A stretch of 64,000 bases of DNA from Myxococcota bacterium (GCA_023150875.1 JAKLKC010000004.1:79993-143992); one strand, 5' to 3'; positions 23,081 to 32,567 are shown, numbered from the stretch's first letter. Numbers and translations: made by a program. Notes: generated by a model from the letters alone, not told the origin.

Positions 23081-24757
23081 TCAGAGGGTCAGATCGGTGT
23101 GGGCGATCCGGGGCGTCTCGTCGTCGTCGTCGGAGCCCGTGCCGGAACCGAAGATCCCGTCGGGGTTCTTCACGACGTTGAAGGGGGGATCGGTGTCGTC
23201 ATCGGCGGGGGGATCCTCGGTGGGAGGGGGCTCCGGCCAGTCGGTGAGGGTCGTCTTGAAGTCCACCGAGCCCACCACGTAGACGCGGCCCGCCACCGGG
23301 GGAGCCTCCTCCCCCTCGACGGCGTCCCGGGCGGGGGCGCCCAGCAGCAGGTCCCCGAACCCGTCGCCGTCCACGTCACCCGCCCAGGCGAGGCCGGATC
23401 CGGCGCGGCCCTCGGCCTCCTCGGGCAGGAAGAAGACCGGGGCGTCCTCGATGGCCAGGGCCCCGGTGAGGCGGGTGGCGGAGCCCGGGACCATCCACGC
23501 GATCCCGGCGGAGGCCCCGAAGTCGGACCGCTCCCCCTGCCCCACCACCAGGTCGGCCAGGCCGTCGGCGTCCAGGTCCACCCGGCCGGTGAAGGCGGTG
23601 ATCTCCTGGTCGGCGTCGGCGGCGGGGACGGTGATCACGGCGTCGGCGTCGGCGAAGGCGACCTCGCCGGCGAGGTCCGGGGAGCCGTAGAACAGGGCGA
23701 GGCGCGCGGCTCGACCGGCCTCGGCGTCCCCCGGGGAGAGCACCGCCAGCTCGCTCAGCCCGTCGCCGTCCAGGTCCCCGATCAGGGAGATCCGGGCGCC
23801 GACCCGCTCGCCGCAGTCCAGGCCGGTGACGGTGAGGGAGGCGTTGGCGGCCAGGGAGCGGTAGCTGGCGCCCCGGGTGCCCTCGGGGAGCTCGAAGCCG
23901 GGCACCACCAGGGCCCGCCCGGACTCGCAGCCGCCCGCGGCCGCGCCGCCGCCCCCGAAGCCGCCCCCGAGGCCGCCCCCGAAACCGCCGCCCAGGGCGG
24001 ACTCGGCGAAGGAGGGCTCCCCCACCGCGAGGTCGTGGACCCCGTCGCCGTCGAAGTCCAGGCCGCCGTCCAGGGCCTCCACCTTCACCCCCTGGAGCAC
24101 CATCGCCGCCCGGCGGCTGATCACCAGGCGCCGCTGGAAGTCCACGGGGCCGGGGTAGATCCGCACGTCGTAGGTGCCGGCGGCGACCAGGTCCTCCTGG
24201 CCGTCACCGTCGAAGTCCAGGCGGGGGGACACGAGCTTCCCGAACCACTCGTCGTCCAGGCTGTGGACCTGGTGCTGGTACTCCTCGCTCAGCCCGACGG
24301 GCCCCCCCTCGGGCCCGAAGTACAGGTAGATCCCCTGGGTGTAGTGGCCGCGGCCCCCGCAGCCCAGGAGGAAGTCGGGGGCGCCGTCCCCCGAGACGTC
24401 CCCCAGGCCGCGGCGGGCGTAGTGCTCGCTCGTGCAGGGGCCGTCGAAGCCCTCGCCGAGGGCGTCCAGGTCCCACCAGGCGGCCACGCCGTCGGCGGAG
24501 CCCTTCACCAGCCTCAGGCGCTCCTCGTCGGCGACGAGCAGGTCGCCGAAGCCGTCGCCATCGACGTCCCCCGCGGCGTCCATGCGGTGGGTCAGTCCGG
24601 TCCCCGGGAGGCCGTCGATCCCGCCGGGGACGGTGGCGAGCTCGATGGCCTGCCAGGACCCCCCGTCGTGGACGGCCCAGGCGGTGCTGGTGGCGGCCGA
24701 GGCCACCCACACCACCGGCACGAGGAGGGAAGCGACCGGGAGGCGCTGTCGGTCCAT
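23081..24757 (-). CDS. Secreted FG-GAP/VCBS-repeat protein
   Basis: This 558-residue exported protein has a signal peptide (residues 1 to about 28, ending TAWAV). At least seven FG-GAP-type calcium-binding repeats of the form GDVDGDGFGDLLVAD are spread over about residues 55-510, forming a predicted beta-propeller. A Gly-rich insert (GGGFGGGLGGGFGGGG) lies near the middle. An acidic, Pro-rich tail (PPADDDTDPP) resembles the stalk of the M23 protein at 2301-3656 but has no sorting signal. It probably works in cell-surface adhesion or matrix; the ligand is unknown. The ATG at 24757 was chosen because the signal peptide follows it. Confidence 0.85.
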   Translation of the reverse strand: MDRQRLPVASLLVPVVWVASAATSTAWAVHDGGSWQAIELATVPGGIDGLPGTGLTHRMDAAGDVDGDGFGDLLVADEERLRLVKGSADGVAAWWDLDALGEGFDGPCTSEHYARRGLGDVSGDGAPDFLLGCGGRGHYTQGIYLYFGPEGGPVGLSEEYQHQVHSLDDEWFGKLVSPRLDFDGDGQEDLVAAGTYDVRIYPGPVDFQRRLVISRRAAMVLQGVKVEALDGGLDFDGDGVHDLAVGEPSFAESALGGGFGGGLGGGFGGGGAAAGGCESGRALVVPGFELPEGTRGASYRSLAANASLTVTGLDCGERVGARISLIGDLDGDGLSELAVLSPGDAEAGRAARLALFYGSPDLAGEVAFADADAVITVPAADADQEITAFTGRVDLDADGLADLVVGQGERSDFGASAGIAWMVPGSATRLTGALAIEDAPVFFLPEEAEGRAGSGLAWAGDVDGDGFGDLLLGAPARDAVEGEEAPPVAGRVYVVGSVDFKTTLTDWPEPPPTEDPPADDDTDPPFNVVKNPDGIFGSGTGSDDDDETPRIAHTDLTL

Positions 24758-25038
24758 GGCTGTGGCTCCGATGGAGCCGGTGACCGCCGCCCTCCGCAGC
24801 ACAACCCTAAGCGGGCGGTGCAAGCTGTCTGCCCCCCTCCCGGGTGTTTCCATGCCCAACCGCTTACCGCTCAGGGCCCTGGGCTTCCCCGATCTTCCCT
24901 CAGCGTTCTCTGCGGGCCCCGGACGGGCCGCTCTGCGCCTCTGCGGGCGAGCCAAGGACGGCGAGCCATTCACGCCGGCCGGCATCCGTCACGCCGCCCT
25001 GCGTGGCAACCGGATAAGGGTGTTTCATGGCCGTACCG
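24758..25038. other. 281-bp intergenic region with internal repeats
   Basis: No coding frame with family signal was found on either strand. The region holds short repeated CTCTGCGGG-type motifs of a kind common in intergenic DNA of GC-rich genomes. It also holds one copy of a ~30-bp repeat whose other copy overlaps the 3' end of the antitoxin gene at 25039 (see 24842-25046). No toxin reading frame follows that antitoxin. Confidence 0.6.
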
Positions 25039-25046
25039 CTAACGCT
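24842..25046. repeat. Imperfect 30-bp direct repeat pair
   Basis: The copies at 24842-24871 and 25018-25046 share GGGTGTTT, then CATG, ACCGCT and A-C-GCT blocks, roughly 25 of 30 positions by eye. The second copy contains the stop codon of the antitoxin gene at 25039. The 146-bp interval could be a duplication or deletion footprint. Confidence 0.4.
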
Positions 25047-25317
25047 TCCGGCGCCGGGCCTCGGTGTCCACGTCGGCCTCGCCGGCGAACTCCCCGCGCG
25101 CCGCCTGCGCCGCCCCCTCGTCGACCGCGCGCCCGAAGGCCAGATCCTCCCGCATCCGCTCGAACTCGTCGAGGTCGACGATCACCGCGACGCCACGGCC
25201 CCTCTTGGTGATGAGCACGGGGCGGCGGGTCCGCACGACCTGCTCCACGATCTCCGACCCCTTGACCTTGAACTCGGTGATGGGCCGCACGTCCTGGCTG
25301 AAGACGGGCTCAGGCAT
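25039..25317 (-). CDS. Orphan Phd/YefM-family antitoxin
   Basis: This 92-residue protein contains the Phd fold (VRPITEFKVKGSEIVEQVVR, TRRPVLITKRGRGVAVIVDL, DEFERMREDLAF) and an acidic/basic C-terminal tail. ATG 25317 is the best start by family length; an upstream ATG at 25344 would add nine residues. Unlike a usual module, no RelE, ParE, VapC or Doc gene follows on the minus strand; the next 280 bp are non-coding. It may be a solitary repressor or the survivor of a lost pair. The region 25320-25370 is AT-rich and probably holds its promoter. Confidence 0.85.
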   Translation of the reverse strand: MPEPVFSQDVRPITEFKVKGSEIVEQVVRTRRPVLITKRGRGVAVIVDLDEFERMREDLAFGRAVDEGAAQAARGEFAGEADVDTEARRRKR

Positions 25318-25435
25318 GGTCAGCTCCCATTGGGTGTGGTTCAAAGTATTCGTTCAAGGTAGTCGTTCGCGGAGGTTGCGGCAACGGATCTCTCCCGATC
25401 CCGGCGCGGCGCCGCATCCAGGGAGCCTCGGCCCG

Positions 25436-26572
25436 TCAGTTGGGATCCACCGCGATCGACCGCCTCTCGCCCCCCTCCACCCAGGCGACGGACCGCTCCA
25501 GGCGCTCGCCGGGGCCGAGTTCCACGAAGGACCAGGTCAGGGCGTGGCGCACTCGGGCTCCGGCCCCCACCGTCGCCTTGGCTCCCAGGACCGCGAAGGG
25601 TCCGATCCGGGCCCCCGGGGCCAGGCGGCAGGCGGGGCCGAAGGCGAAGGGGGGCTCCAGCACCGCCCCGTCCAGGCCCTCCACGGCGTGGGGGGATCCG
25701 TACTCGACCCCCCGGGCGTCCACGGCGTAGGCGCAGTCCAGGAAGAGGGCCCTCAGCCCCCGCTCCACGGGATCCTCCCCCTCGGCGGCGGCCGTGGGCA
25801 GGGGGAAATCCCCCCGGAGCAGGTCCAGGTTGGCGTCCAGGTATCGCTGGGGGGTGCCGAGGTCCGTCCACCGGCCGGGGTGGAAGACGGCGTGGACCCC
25901 CTCCCCTTCCCGGAGCAGCCGGGCGAGCCCCTGGCGCACCACGCAGGACTCCCCCGCGGCGGGCAGGGCGTCCAGCAGCTCGGGGCCGGCGATCTGGATC
26001 CCCGTGAAGACCCCCCGCCGGGCCGGGGCGCCGGGACGCTGGGCGATCCCGGCGAGGTCCACCACCCGCCCCTCGGCGTCGGCCGCCACCGCGCCGTACC
26101 GGTCGACGTCCTCCCGCTCCACCAGCACCATCGTCACCTTCGAGCCCCGCTCCCGGTGGGCGCCCCAGGCGGCGGCGAGCTCCACGTCCGTCAGCACGTC
26201 GGCGTTCCACACCACGAAGGGGCCGCCCCGGAGGTGCCGCCTCGCCTTCACCAGCCCGCCCCCGGTGCCGAGGATCGCCGGCGCCTCCACCGAGTAGTGG
26301 AGCCTCAGATCCTGCAGGCGGCGCCCGGTCCAGGCGTCCAGGGCGGTCTCCAGCCGGTCCGCCAGGTGGTGGGCGTTGACGGCGACCTCGCGGATCCCCT
26401 GGGCGTAGAGGCGCACCAGGGCGTAGGCGGCCAGCGGGCGCCCCAGCACCGGCACCGCCGCCTTGGGCAGCACGCCCGTGAGGGGGCGTAGGCGGGTGCC
26501 CAGGCCCGCGGCCAGCACCAGGGCCCGGAGGGGGGCGGGATCGGGGGGGAGGGAGGTCATGGGAGGCGCCAT
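25436..26572 (-). CDS. Sugar-phosphate nucleotidyltransferase
   Basis: This 378-residue protein has the NTP-transferase signature ALVLAAGLGTRLRPLTGVLP followed by KAAVPVLGRPL, and GTGGGLVKARRHL. The metal-binding Asp is in VVWNADVLTD, and GRWTDLGTPQRYLD comes later. The C-terminal part (about residues 300-378) is a left-handed beta-helix-like segment with Val/Gly repeats. It makes NDP-sugars for polysaccharide or envelope glycan; mannose-1-phosphate guanylyltransferase and MurU-like uridylyltransferase are both possible. It stands alone and is divergent from the acyl-CoA ligase gene. ATG 26560 is an alternative start. Confidence 0.88.
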   Translation of the reverse strand: MAPPMTSLPPDPAPLRALVLAAGLGTRLRPLTGVLPKAAVPVLGRPLAAYALVRLYAQGIREVAVNAHHLADRLETALDAWTGRRLQDLRLHYSVEAPAILGTGGGLVKARRHLRGGPFVVWNADVLTDVELAAAWGAHRERGSKVTMVLVEREDVDRYGAVAADAEGRVVDLAGIAQRPGAPARRGVFTGIQIAGPELLDALPAAGESCVVRQGLARLLREGEGVHAVFHPGRWTDLGTPQRYLDANLDLLRGDFPLPTAAAEGEDPVERGLRALFLDCAYAVDARGVEYGSPHAVEGLDGAVLEPPFAFGPACRLAPGARIGPFAVLGAKATVGAGARVRHALTWSFVELGPGERLERSVAWVEGGERRSIAVDPN

Positions 26573-26678
26573 TCTAGTCGCTCCCGGCCCCGGCGGCCCA
26601 CCGCCTTGCCCCTCCCCTCCCCTCTCCGTACCCTACCGGCGCGCCGGTCCCTGCGATCCCCGGCCGCCCGCGGGTCCC

Positions 26679-28496
26679 ATGCACGTGCCCAAGCCCACCC
26701 TGAACGGCCTCTTCCTGGCCCGCGCCGCCGAGAGCGCGCGGGATCCCGCCTTCCTCCGCCGGGAGGGGGACCGCTGGGAGCCCGTCTTCTGGCACCAGGC
26801 CCTGGCCACCACCCGGGAGATCTCCCTGGGCCTCGCCGCCGAGGCGGGGGTGGGCGAGGGGGATCGGGTGGCGATCCTGGCCTCGGTCCGCCCGGAGTGG
26901 GTGGCCGCGGACCACGCCGTGCTGTCCTTGGGGGCCGTCACCGTGGGCCTCTACGAGGCGATGAGCCCCGATCAACTCACCCACGTCCTGCGCCACAGCG
27001 GGGCGAAGGTGGCCCTGGTGGAGTCCGCCGCCACCCTGGCCCGGGTGGAGGCCGTCGCCGGCGATCTGCCCGATCTGGAGCGGATCTTCACCCTGGAGCC
27101 CTGCGCTCCGGCGGGGCGGATCCCCGTCGCGGGCCTGGACGCCCTCCGCCGCGCGGGCGCCGCGGTCCACGCCGCCCACCCCTCCCGCTTCGAGGACCGG
27201 GCCCTGGCCGTGGAGCCGGAGCACCTGGCCACCCTGGTCTACACGTCGGGCACCACCGGCCCCCCCAAGGGGGCGATGCTCACCCACGGCAACCTGTTCT
27301 ACGTGGTGGACACCGCCGCCCGGAAGCTGCCCCACACCGGCGGGGCCCGCTCCGTGGTCTACCTGCCGCTGGCCCACGTGCTCCAGCGTTTCGCGGTGTA
27401 CCTCGGGGAGTGGCACGGGGCGCTGGGCTACTTCGTGGACGACCCCCACCGCCTGGGGGACGCCCTGCGGGAGGCCCGCCCCGACGTGATCGCCGCCGTG
27501 CCCCGGGTGCTGGAGAAGGTCCACGAGCGGGTCCAGGGCGGAGTGGCGGCCCTGCCCGCCCACCGGCAGGCGGTGTTCCGCTGGGCCCTCTCCGTCGGCC
27601 AGCAGGTGGCGGCGCGGCGGCGGGAGGGGCGGGGGATCCCCCCCTACCTCGGCGTGCAGGAGCGCCTGGCGGACCGCCTGGTGCTGCGGCGGATCCGGGA
27701 GCAGCTCGGCGGGAACCTGAAGCTGGTGGTCTCCGGGGGGGCTCCCCTCTCCCCGGCCCTGAGCGAGTTCTTCGACGCCGTGGGGATCCTGGCCATCGAG
27801 GGCTACGGCCTCACCGAGACGTCGGCCCCCGTGTCCACCAACACCCCCGACGAGTACCGCTTCGGCACCGTCGGCCGCCCCATCCCCGGCACCGAGATCC
27901 GGATCGCCCCCGACGGCGAAATCCTGGCCCGGGGGCCGGGGATCTTCCGGGGCTACTACCGGGATCCCGGCGCCACCGCCGCCGCCTTCACCGAGGACGG
28001 CTTCTTCCGCACCGGCGACATCGGGGAGCTCACCGAGGACGGCTTCCTGAGGATCACCGGGCGCAAGAAGGAGATGATCGTCACCGCCACCGGCAAGAAC
28101 GTCGCCCCCACCGCGGTGGAGGACCTGCTCCAGCGGGGCCGCCTCGTCTCCCAGGCGATGGTGGTGGGGGATCGCCGACCGTACCTCGCGGCCCTGATCG
28201 TGCCGGACCGGGAGGCCCTGGCCGGCCTGGCTCGGGAACGGGGGCTCGACCCCGCGGACGAGGGGCTGGCGACGCGGCCCGAGGTGGTGACGCTCCTGGG
28301 GGCGGAGATCGCCGGGGCCAACGCCCGGCTGTCGCGCCACGAGGCGGTGCGGCGCTTCGACGTGCTGCCCCACGAGCTCACCGTGGAGTCGGGGGAGCTG
28401 ACGCCGACCATGAAGCTGCGCCGGGAGGTGGTCGCCTCCCGGCACCGCGCCCGGATCGACGCCCTCTACGCCGGCGGGGGCTTCGAGGTCCCCTGA
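26679..28496 (+). CDS. Long-chain acyl-CoA synthetase (AMP-forming)
   Basis: This 605-residue adenylate-forming enzyme has the P-loop TLVYTSGTTGPPKGAMLTHG (about residues 185-204), the A5 motif EGYGLTETSAP, the A7/A8 block FFRTGDIGELTEDGFLRITG-RKKEM, and ATGKNVAP with the catalytic Lys. Its length and N-terminal start match the FadD15/AAE-type long-chain acyl-CoA ligases, which activate fatty acids for beta-oxidation or lipid synthesis. It has no membrane helices. A MATE transporter follows after 65 bases, then an M16 peptidase. Confidence 0.92.
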   Translation: MHVPKPTLNGLFLARAAESARDPAFLRREGDRWEPVFWHQALATTREISLGLAAEAGVGEGDRVAILASVRPEWVAADHAVLSLGAVTVGLYEAMSPDQLTHVLRHSGAKVALVESAATLARVEAVAGDLPDLERIFTLEPCAPAGRIPVAGLDALRRAGAAVHAAHPSRFEDRALAVEPEHLATLVYTSGTTGPPKGAMLTHGNLFYVVDTAARKLPHTGGARSVVYLPLAHVLQRFAVYLGEWHGALGYFVDDPHRLGDALREARPDVIAAVPRVLEKVHERVQGGVAALPAHRQAVFRWALSVGQQVAARRREGRGIPPYLGVQERLADRLVLRRIREQLGGNLKLVVSGGAPLSPALSEFFDAVGILAIEGYGLTETSAPVSTNTPDEYRFGTVGRPIPGTEIRIAPDGEILARGPGIFRGYYRDPGATAAAFTEDGFFRTGDIGELTEDGFLRITGRKKEMIVTATGKNVAPTAVEDLLQRGRLVSQAMVVGDRRPYLAALIVPDREALAGLARERGLDPADEGLATRPEVVTLLGAEIAGANARLSRHEAVRRFDVLPHELTVESGELTPTMKLRREVVASRHRARIDALYAGGGFEVP

Positions 28497-28561
28497 GCCC
28501 CGCCGTCAAAGCCGACGCCGCGCCGGGGCTCCCCCCGGACCGCCGCCCCGCCCTGCTGCGG

Positions 28562-29899
28562 ATGGCCCCGGGGCGGGCCCTGTGGTCCATCGCCTGGCCG
28601 GTGATCGCCTTCGGGCTGGTGCGGACGGGCTACTTCCTCGCGGACTCCTTCTGGGCGGGGAGGCTGCCCCGGGACGCCGCCCCGGCCCTGTCCGCCCTGG
28701 GCGCCATCGCCTTCGCGTGGTGGATCCTCACCAGCCTCGGGGAGCTGTCGGGGGTGGGCACCCACGCCCTGGTGGCCCGGGCCGCGGGCGGGGGCCGGGA
28801 GGAGCGGATCCCCCACTTGCTGGGCCAGGGGGTGCTGCTGGCGGCGGCGATGGGCCTGCTCCTGGCCGCCCTCGCCAACCCCCTCGGCCGGGCGTACTTC
28901 GCCCTGATAGGCTTCCAGGGCGCGGAGTTCGGCCCCGCCCTCCACCTGGGGCGGCAGTACCTGGGGATCCTGCTGGCGGGCTCCCTGCCCCTGCTGGTCC
29001 ACGTGGTCACCGACGCGGTGTTCCGGGGGATCGGGGACACCCGCACCCCCATGGCCATCGCCGCCGCCGGCCTGCTGCTCAACGCCGCCCTGGATCCGGT
29101 GCTGATGTTCGGGTGGGGCGGCGGGCCGGCCCTGGGCCTGGCCGGCGCGGCGTGGGCCACGGTGATCGCCAGCGTCGTCGCCCTCTCCGCCTCGATGTAC
29201 GCCCTGGCCCGGCGCGGGTACCGTCCCCGGGGCCTCCGCCCCGATCCGCGGGTCCTGGCGCGGATCGCCCGGATCGGGAGCCCCCACACCCTCTCGGGGA
29301 CCGGCTTCTGCCTGATCTACGTGGCGCTGGGGCCGGTGATCAACCGCTTCGGCCCGGCGGCGATGGCGGGCCTGGGGCTCGGCCACCGGGTGGAGAGCGT
29401 CGCCTTCACCGTCGCCCTGGGCTACGCCGCGGCGGCCGCCACCCTGGTGGGCCAGAACCTGGGGGCCGGGGATCCCGCCGCCGCCCACCGGGCCGCCCGC
29501 CTGTCGGCCCGGGGCGCCGCCCTGTGGATGGTGCCCTTCGGAGTGATCGCCCTCGGGGCGTCGGGGCCCATCATGGCGCTCTTCACCTCCGATCCGGAGG
29601 CGGCCCGCCACGGCGCCGCCTACCTGGCCATGGCCGGCGCCGTGGCGGCCTTCATGGCGTGGGAGATCGCCTACGAGGGCGCCTTCGCGGGGGCGGGGGA
29701 CACGCTGCCCGCCATGGCCATCACCCTCCCCCTCACCGCCGCGCGGATCCCCCTGGCCTACGCCGCCGCCTTCCACACCCCCCTCGGCGCTGCCGGGATC
29801 TGGTGCGCCATCGGCGCGACGACGGTGGCCAAGGGGGTGGCGCTCCGGACCGCCTGGGCGCGCCGCCACGGACGAAGGGGTATAACCGGATCCCCATGA
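28562..29899 (+). CDS. MATE-family multidrug/toxic compound exporter
   Basis: This 445-residue membrane protein has twelve predicted helices in two homologous halves. Family segments include LWSIAWPVIAFGLVRTGYFL, GIGDTRTPMAIAAAGLLLNA (helix 4-5 region) and GLGLGHRVESVAFTVALGYA. It would extrude cationic or other small molecules in exchange for H+ or Na+. ATG 28562 puts the first helix at the N-terminus at normal family length. Its stop overlaps the start of the M16 peptidase gene (ATGA), so the two are coupled. Confidence 0.9.
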   Translation: MAPGRALWSIAWPVIAFGLVRTGYFLADSFWAGRLPRDAAPALSALGAIAFAWWILTSLGELSGVGTHALVARAAGGGREERIPHLLGQGVLLAAAMGLLLAALANPLGRAYFALIGFQGAEFGPALHLGRQYLGILLAGSLPLLVHVVTDAVFRGIGDTRTPMAIAAAGLLLNAALDPVLMFGWGGGPALGLAGAAWATVIASVVALSASMYALARRGYRPRGLRPDPRVLARIARIGSPHTLSGTGFCLIYVALGPVINRFGPAAMAGLGLGHRVESVAFTVALGYAAAAATLVGQNLGAGDPAAAHRAARLSARGAALWMVPFGVIALGASGPIMALFTSDPEAARHGAAYLAMAGAVAAFMAWEIAYEGAFAGAGDTLPAMAITLPLTAARIPLAYAAAFHTPLGAAGIWCAIGATTVAKGVALRTAWARRHGRRGITGSP

Positions 29900-32526
29900 G
29901 CCATGACCACTCCCTGACCGGCGACGTGACTCGGGCGGTGCTGCCCAACGGCCTGACCGTGCTGGTCAAGCCCCTGCCCCACGCCAGCGCCGTCGCCCTC
30001 TACGCCCACGTCCGCGCGGGCTACTTCCACGAGGACGACTCCGTCGCCGGCCTCGCCCACCTCACCGAGCACATGTGGTTCAAGGGCAGCCGCAACTGGC
30101 CCGGGGAGGGGGATCTGGGACGGGCGGTCCAGGCGTGGGGTGGGGTGTGCAACGCGGGGACGATCTACGACCGCACGTCGTACTACTTCGTGGTCCCCGA
30201 GGAGGCGTGGCGGGACGCCCTGCCGCTGATGGCCGACGCCTTCCTGGACCCCCTCTTCGAGGAGGACTCCCTGCGCCGCGAGGCGGAGGTGGTCATCGAG
30301 GAGAGCCACCGCAAGCGGGACAACGCCACCGCCCTGGCCTACGAGGAGATGCTGGCCCTCGCCTTCACCCGCCACCGGATCCGAAGGTGGCGGATCGGCT
30401 CCGACGACGTGCTGCGGGCCATCACCCGCGAGAAGATGATCGCCTTCTACGAGGCCCTGTACCGCCCCGCCCACATGATCGTCTCCGTCGCCGGCCCCGT
30501 CGATCCCCAGGAGGTGGTGGACCGCGTCGCTGCGGCCTTCGGCGCCATGCCGGGCGGGGATCCGCGGCGCTCGGGGGGCCCCGCCGAGCCCCCCCAGGAG
30601 GAGTTCCGCTTCGCCCAGCGCTCGGGGGACGTGAAGAGGGCCGTGGTCACCTTCGGCTTCAAGACCTTCGGGATCGGGGATCCCCGGGAACCCGCCCTGG
30701 ACCGCTTCGCCACCCTGCTGGCCCACGGGCGCGCCGCCCGGCTGCCCCGGGGCGCCGTCGGTCCCGGCAAGGTGGCCTCGCTGTACGCCTGCGGGAACCA
30801 CGCCCACGAGGACGTCGGCCTGTTCGCCATCCAGGCCGAGGCCGACGATCCCTCCCGTCCCGAGGCCGCCGAGCAGGCCCTGATGGACGAGGTCCACGCG
30901 GCGATCCGGGGCCCCGTGGACCCCCGGGAGTGGGAGCGGGTGGGCAATCGGCTGAGGGTGGAGACCCTGTACGACCTGGAGGAGGTGCTGGGCCTGGCCT
31001 CGATGGTCGCTGCCTGGGAGGCGCGGGGGGACTACCGGGAGGCGGACCTCTACCTGGAGCGCCTGCTGGAGGTCACCCCGCGGAGGGCCCAGGAGGTGGC
31101 CGCCGAGGTCTTCCGGCCCGAGCGGGCGACCCTGCACCGCTACCTGCCCCGGGAGGGGGAGGTCCCGGCGCCGACGGCGGAGTCCCGGCGGGACGCCCTC
31201 TTCCGCCCGCCCGCGCGCCTGGAACGGGCCTTCCTGCGGGACCCTCCTCCCCACGGGGCGAGGGTGGCGGGGGCCTCCCGCACCGCGGGTCCCGTCTCGC
31301 TGCCCCTGCCCGGCGGGGCCACCCTGCTCCACATCCCGGACCGCACCCTGCCCCTGCTGTCCCTCACCTTCGCCTTCCGCGGGGGGCGCCAGGAGGAGGA
31401 TCCCCCCGCGGGGGGGATCACCGAGCTGGCGGTCCGCACCGCCAAGAGGGGGACGGCGACGCGCAACGCCGAGGAGATCGCCTCGGACTTCGAGTTCCTG
31501 GGAACCTCCCTGGGCTCGGGCTGCGGGCTGGAGACGGTTCAGTACGGCTTCACCCTCCCCTCGGACCGCCTGGGCTCGGCGCTGGCCCTCCTGTCGGAGG
31601 TGCTGGAGGGGCCGATCTTCCCCGAGGCGGAGGTGGGGCGGGAGAGGGCCCTCCAGCTCGCGGAGCTCCGCCAGGTGATGGACTCGGGGACGGCCCTGCC
31701 GTCCCGCCTGCTGCGGATCGCCCTGTACGGCGACCACCCCCTGGCCCGGGACTCCGAGGGGGATCCGGCCTCCCTGGCCTCCCTGGACCGGGAACGGCTC
31801 CACGCCTGGTTCGCCCGGATCGTCGAGCCGAGCCGCTGCGTGGTGGCCTCCTGCGGGGACGCGGATCCCGAGGACCTGCGCGACCGGATCGCCGAGGTGC
31901 TGGCGCGGCTCTCGGGCCGGACGCCGGTGCCCCGGGTGGAGCCCCTGCCCCACCTGGTGGTGCGCCCGCCCCGTCACGAGGAGGTGGTGGAGCGGGAGCG
32001 CAAGCAGACGGCCTTCGTGGTGGGCTACCCGACGGTCCCCATCGACCACGACGACCGCTACCCGCTGCGGGTGCTGTCGGCGGCGACCTCGGGCCTCTCG
32101 GGCCGCTTCGGCGAGGAGCTGAGGGCCCGGCGCTCCCTGGCCTACACGGTGAGCACCGCCGCCCACCACTTCACGGGGGGAGGCTACTTCTCGAGCTACC
32201 TGGCCTGCGAGGCGGCCAAGGAGGACCGGGCGCGGGCGGCGATGGAGGAACAGTTCGCCCGCCTGTCGGAGTCGGGCCTGACCGCCGAGGAGCTAGACCG
32301 TTCCAAGCGCTACCTGGTGGGCAGCTACCCCCTCTCCCGCCAGCGCCGGGCCTCCCGCCGGGACGAGGTGCTGAGCTTCTTCCTGCACGACCGCCCCCTG
32401 GACTTCGGCGAGGAGTACCTGGCCCGGATCCGCGCCGTGACCGCCGAGGACGTCCTGCGGGTGTGCCGCGCCTGGCTCCGCCCCGAGCGGGCGCGGTTCG
32501 GGGTGATGCGGGGGAGGGCAGCGTAA
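29896..32526 (+). CDS. M16-family zinc metallopeptidase, double-length
   Basis: This 876-residue protein contains two M16 halves in tandem. The N-terminal half has the inverted zinc motif H55-L-T-E58-H59 and Glu135, exactly 76 residues after the second His, so it is catalytically complete. The second half (about residues 450-876) keeps the fold (TLPLLSLTFAFRGGRQEED) but lacks HxxEH, as is usual for the partner half. There is no signal peptide at the chosen start. The substrate is unknown. It is translationally coupled to the MATE gene. A short TGTCGGTGCCTGACCCC-type sequence follows the stop. Confidence 0.92.
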   Translation: MSHDHSLTGDVTRAVLPNGLTVLVKPLPHASAVALYAHVRAGYFHEDDSVAGLAHLTEHMWFKGSRNWPGEGDLGRAVQAWGGVCNAGTIYDRTSYYFVVPEEAWRDALPLMADAFLDPLFEEDSLRREAEVVIEESHRKRDNATALAYEEMLALAFTRHRIRRWRIGSDDVLRAITREKMIAFYEALYRPAHMIVSVAGPVDPQEVVDRVAAAFGAMPGGDPRRSGGPAEPPQEEFRFAQRSGDVKRAVVTFGFKTFGIGDPREPALDRFATLLAHGRAARLPRGAVGPGKVASLYACGNHAHEDVGLFAIQAEADDPSRPEAAEQALMDEVHAAIRGPVDPREWERVGNRLRVETLYDLEEVLGLASMVAAWEARGDYREADLYLERLLEVTPRRAQEVAAEVFRPERATLHRYLPREGEVPAPTAESRRDALFRPPARLERAFLRDPPPHGARVAGASRTAGPVSLPLPGGATLLHIPDRTLPLLSLTFAFRGGRQEEDPPAGGITELAVRTAKRGTATRNAEEIASDFEFLGTSLGSGCGLETVQYGFTLPSDRLGSALALLSEVLEGPIFPEAEVGRERALQLAELRQVMDSGTALPSRLLRIALYGDHPLARDSEGDPASLASLDRERLHAWFARIVEPSRCVVASCGDADPEDLRDRIAEVLARLSGRTPVPRVEPLPHLVVRPPRHEEVVERERKQTAFVVGYPTVPIDHDDRYPLRVLSAATSGLSGRFGEELRARRSLAYTVSTAAHHFTGGGYFSSYLACEAAKEDRARAAMEEQFARLSESGLTAEELDRSKRYLVGSYPLSRQRRASRRDEVLSFFLHDRPLDFGEEYLARIRAVTAEDVLRVCRAWLRPERARFGVMRGRAA

Positions 32527-32567
32527 ATGTAAAAGTGTCGGTGCCTGACCCCCTGGGAGGTTGGCGG

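Noticed and set aside
26606-29899. Possible single fused protein spanning the acyl-CoA ligase region and the MATE transporter
   Set aside because: The upstream half is in a different frame from the ligase and is low-complexity; only the part from 28562 is MATE sequence.
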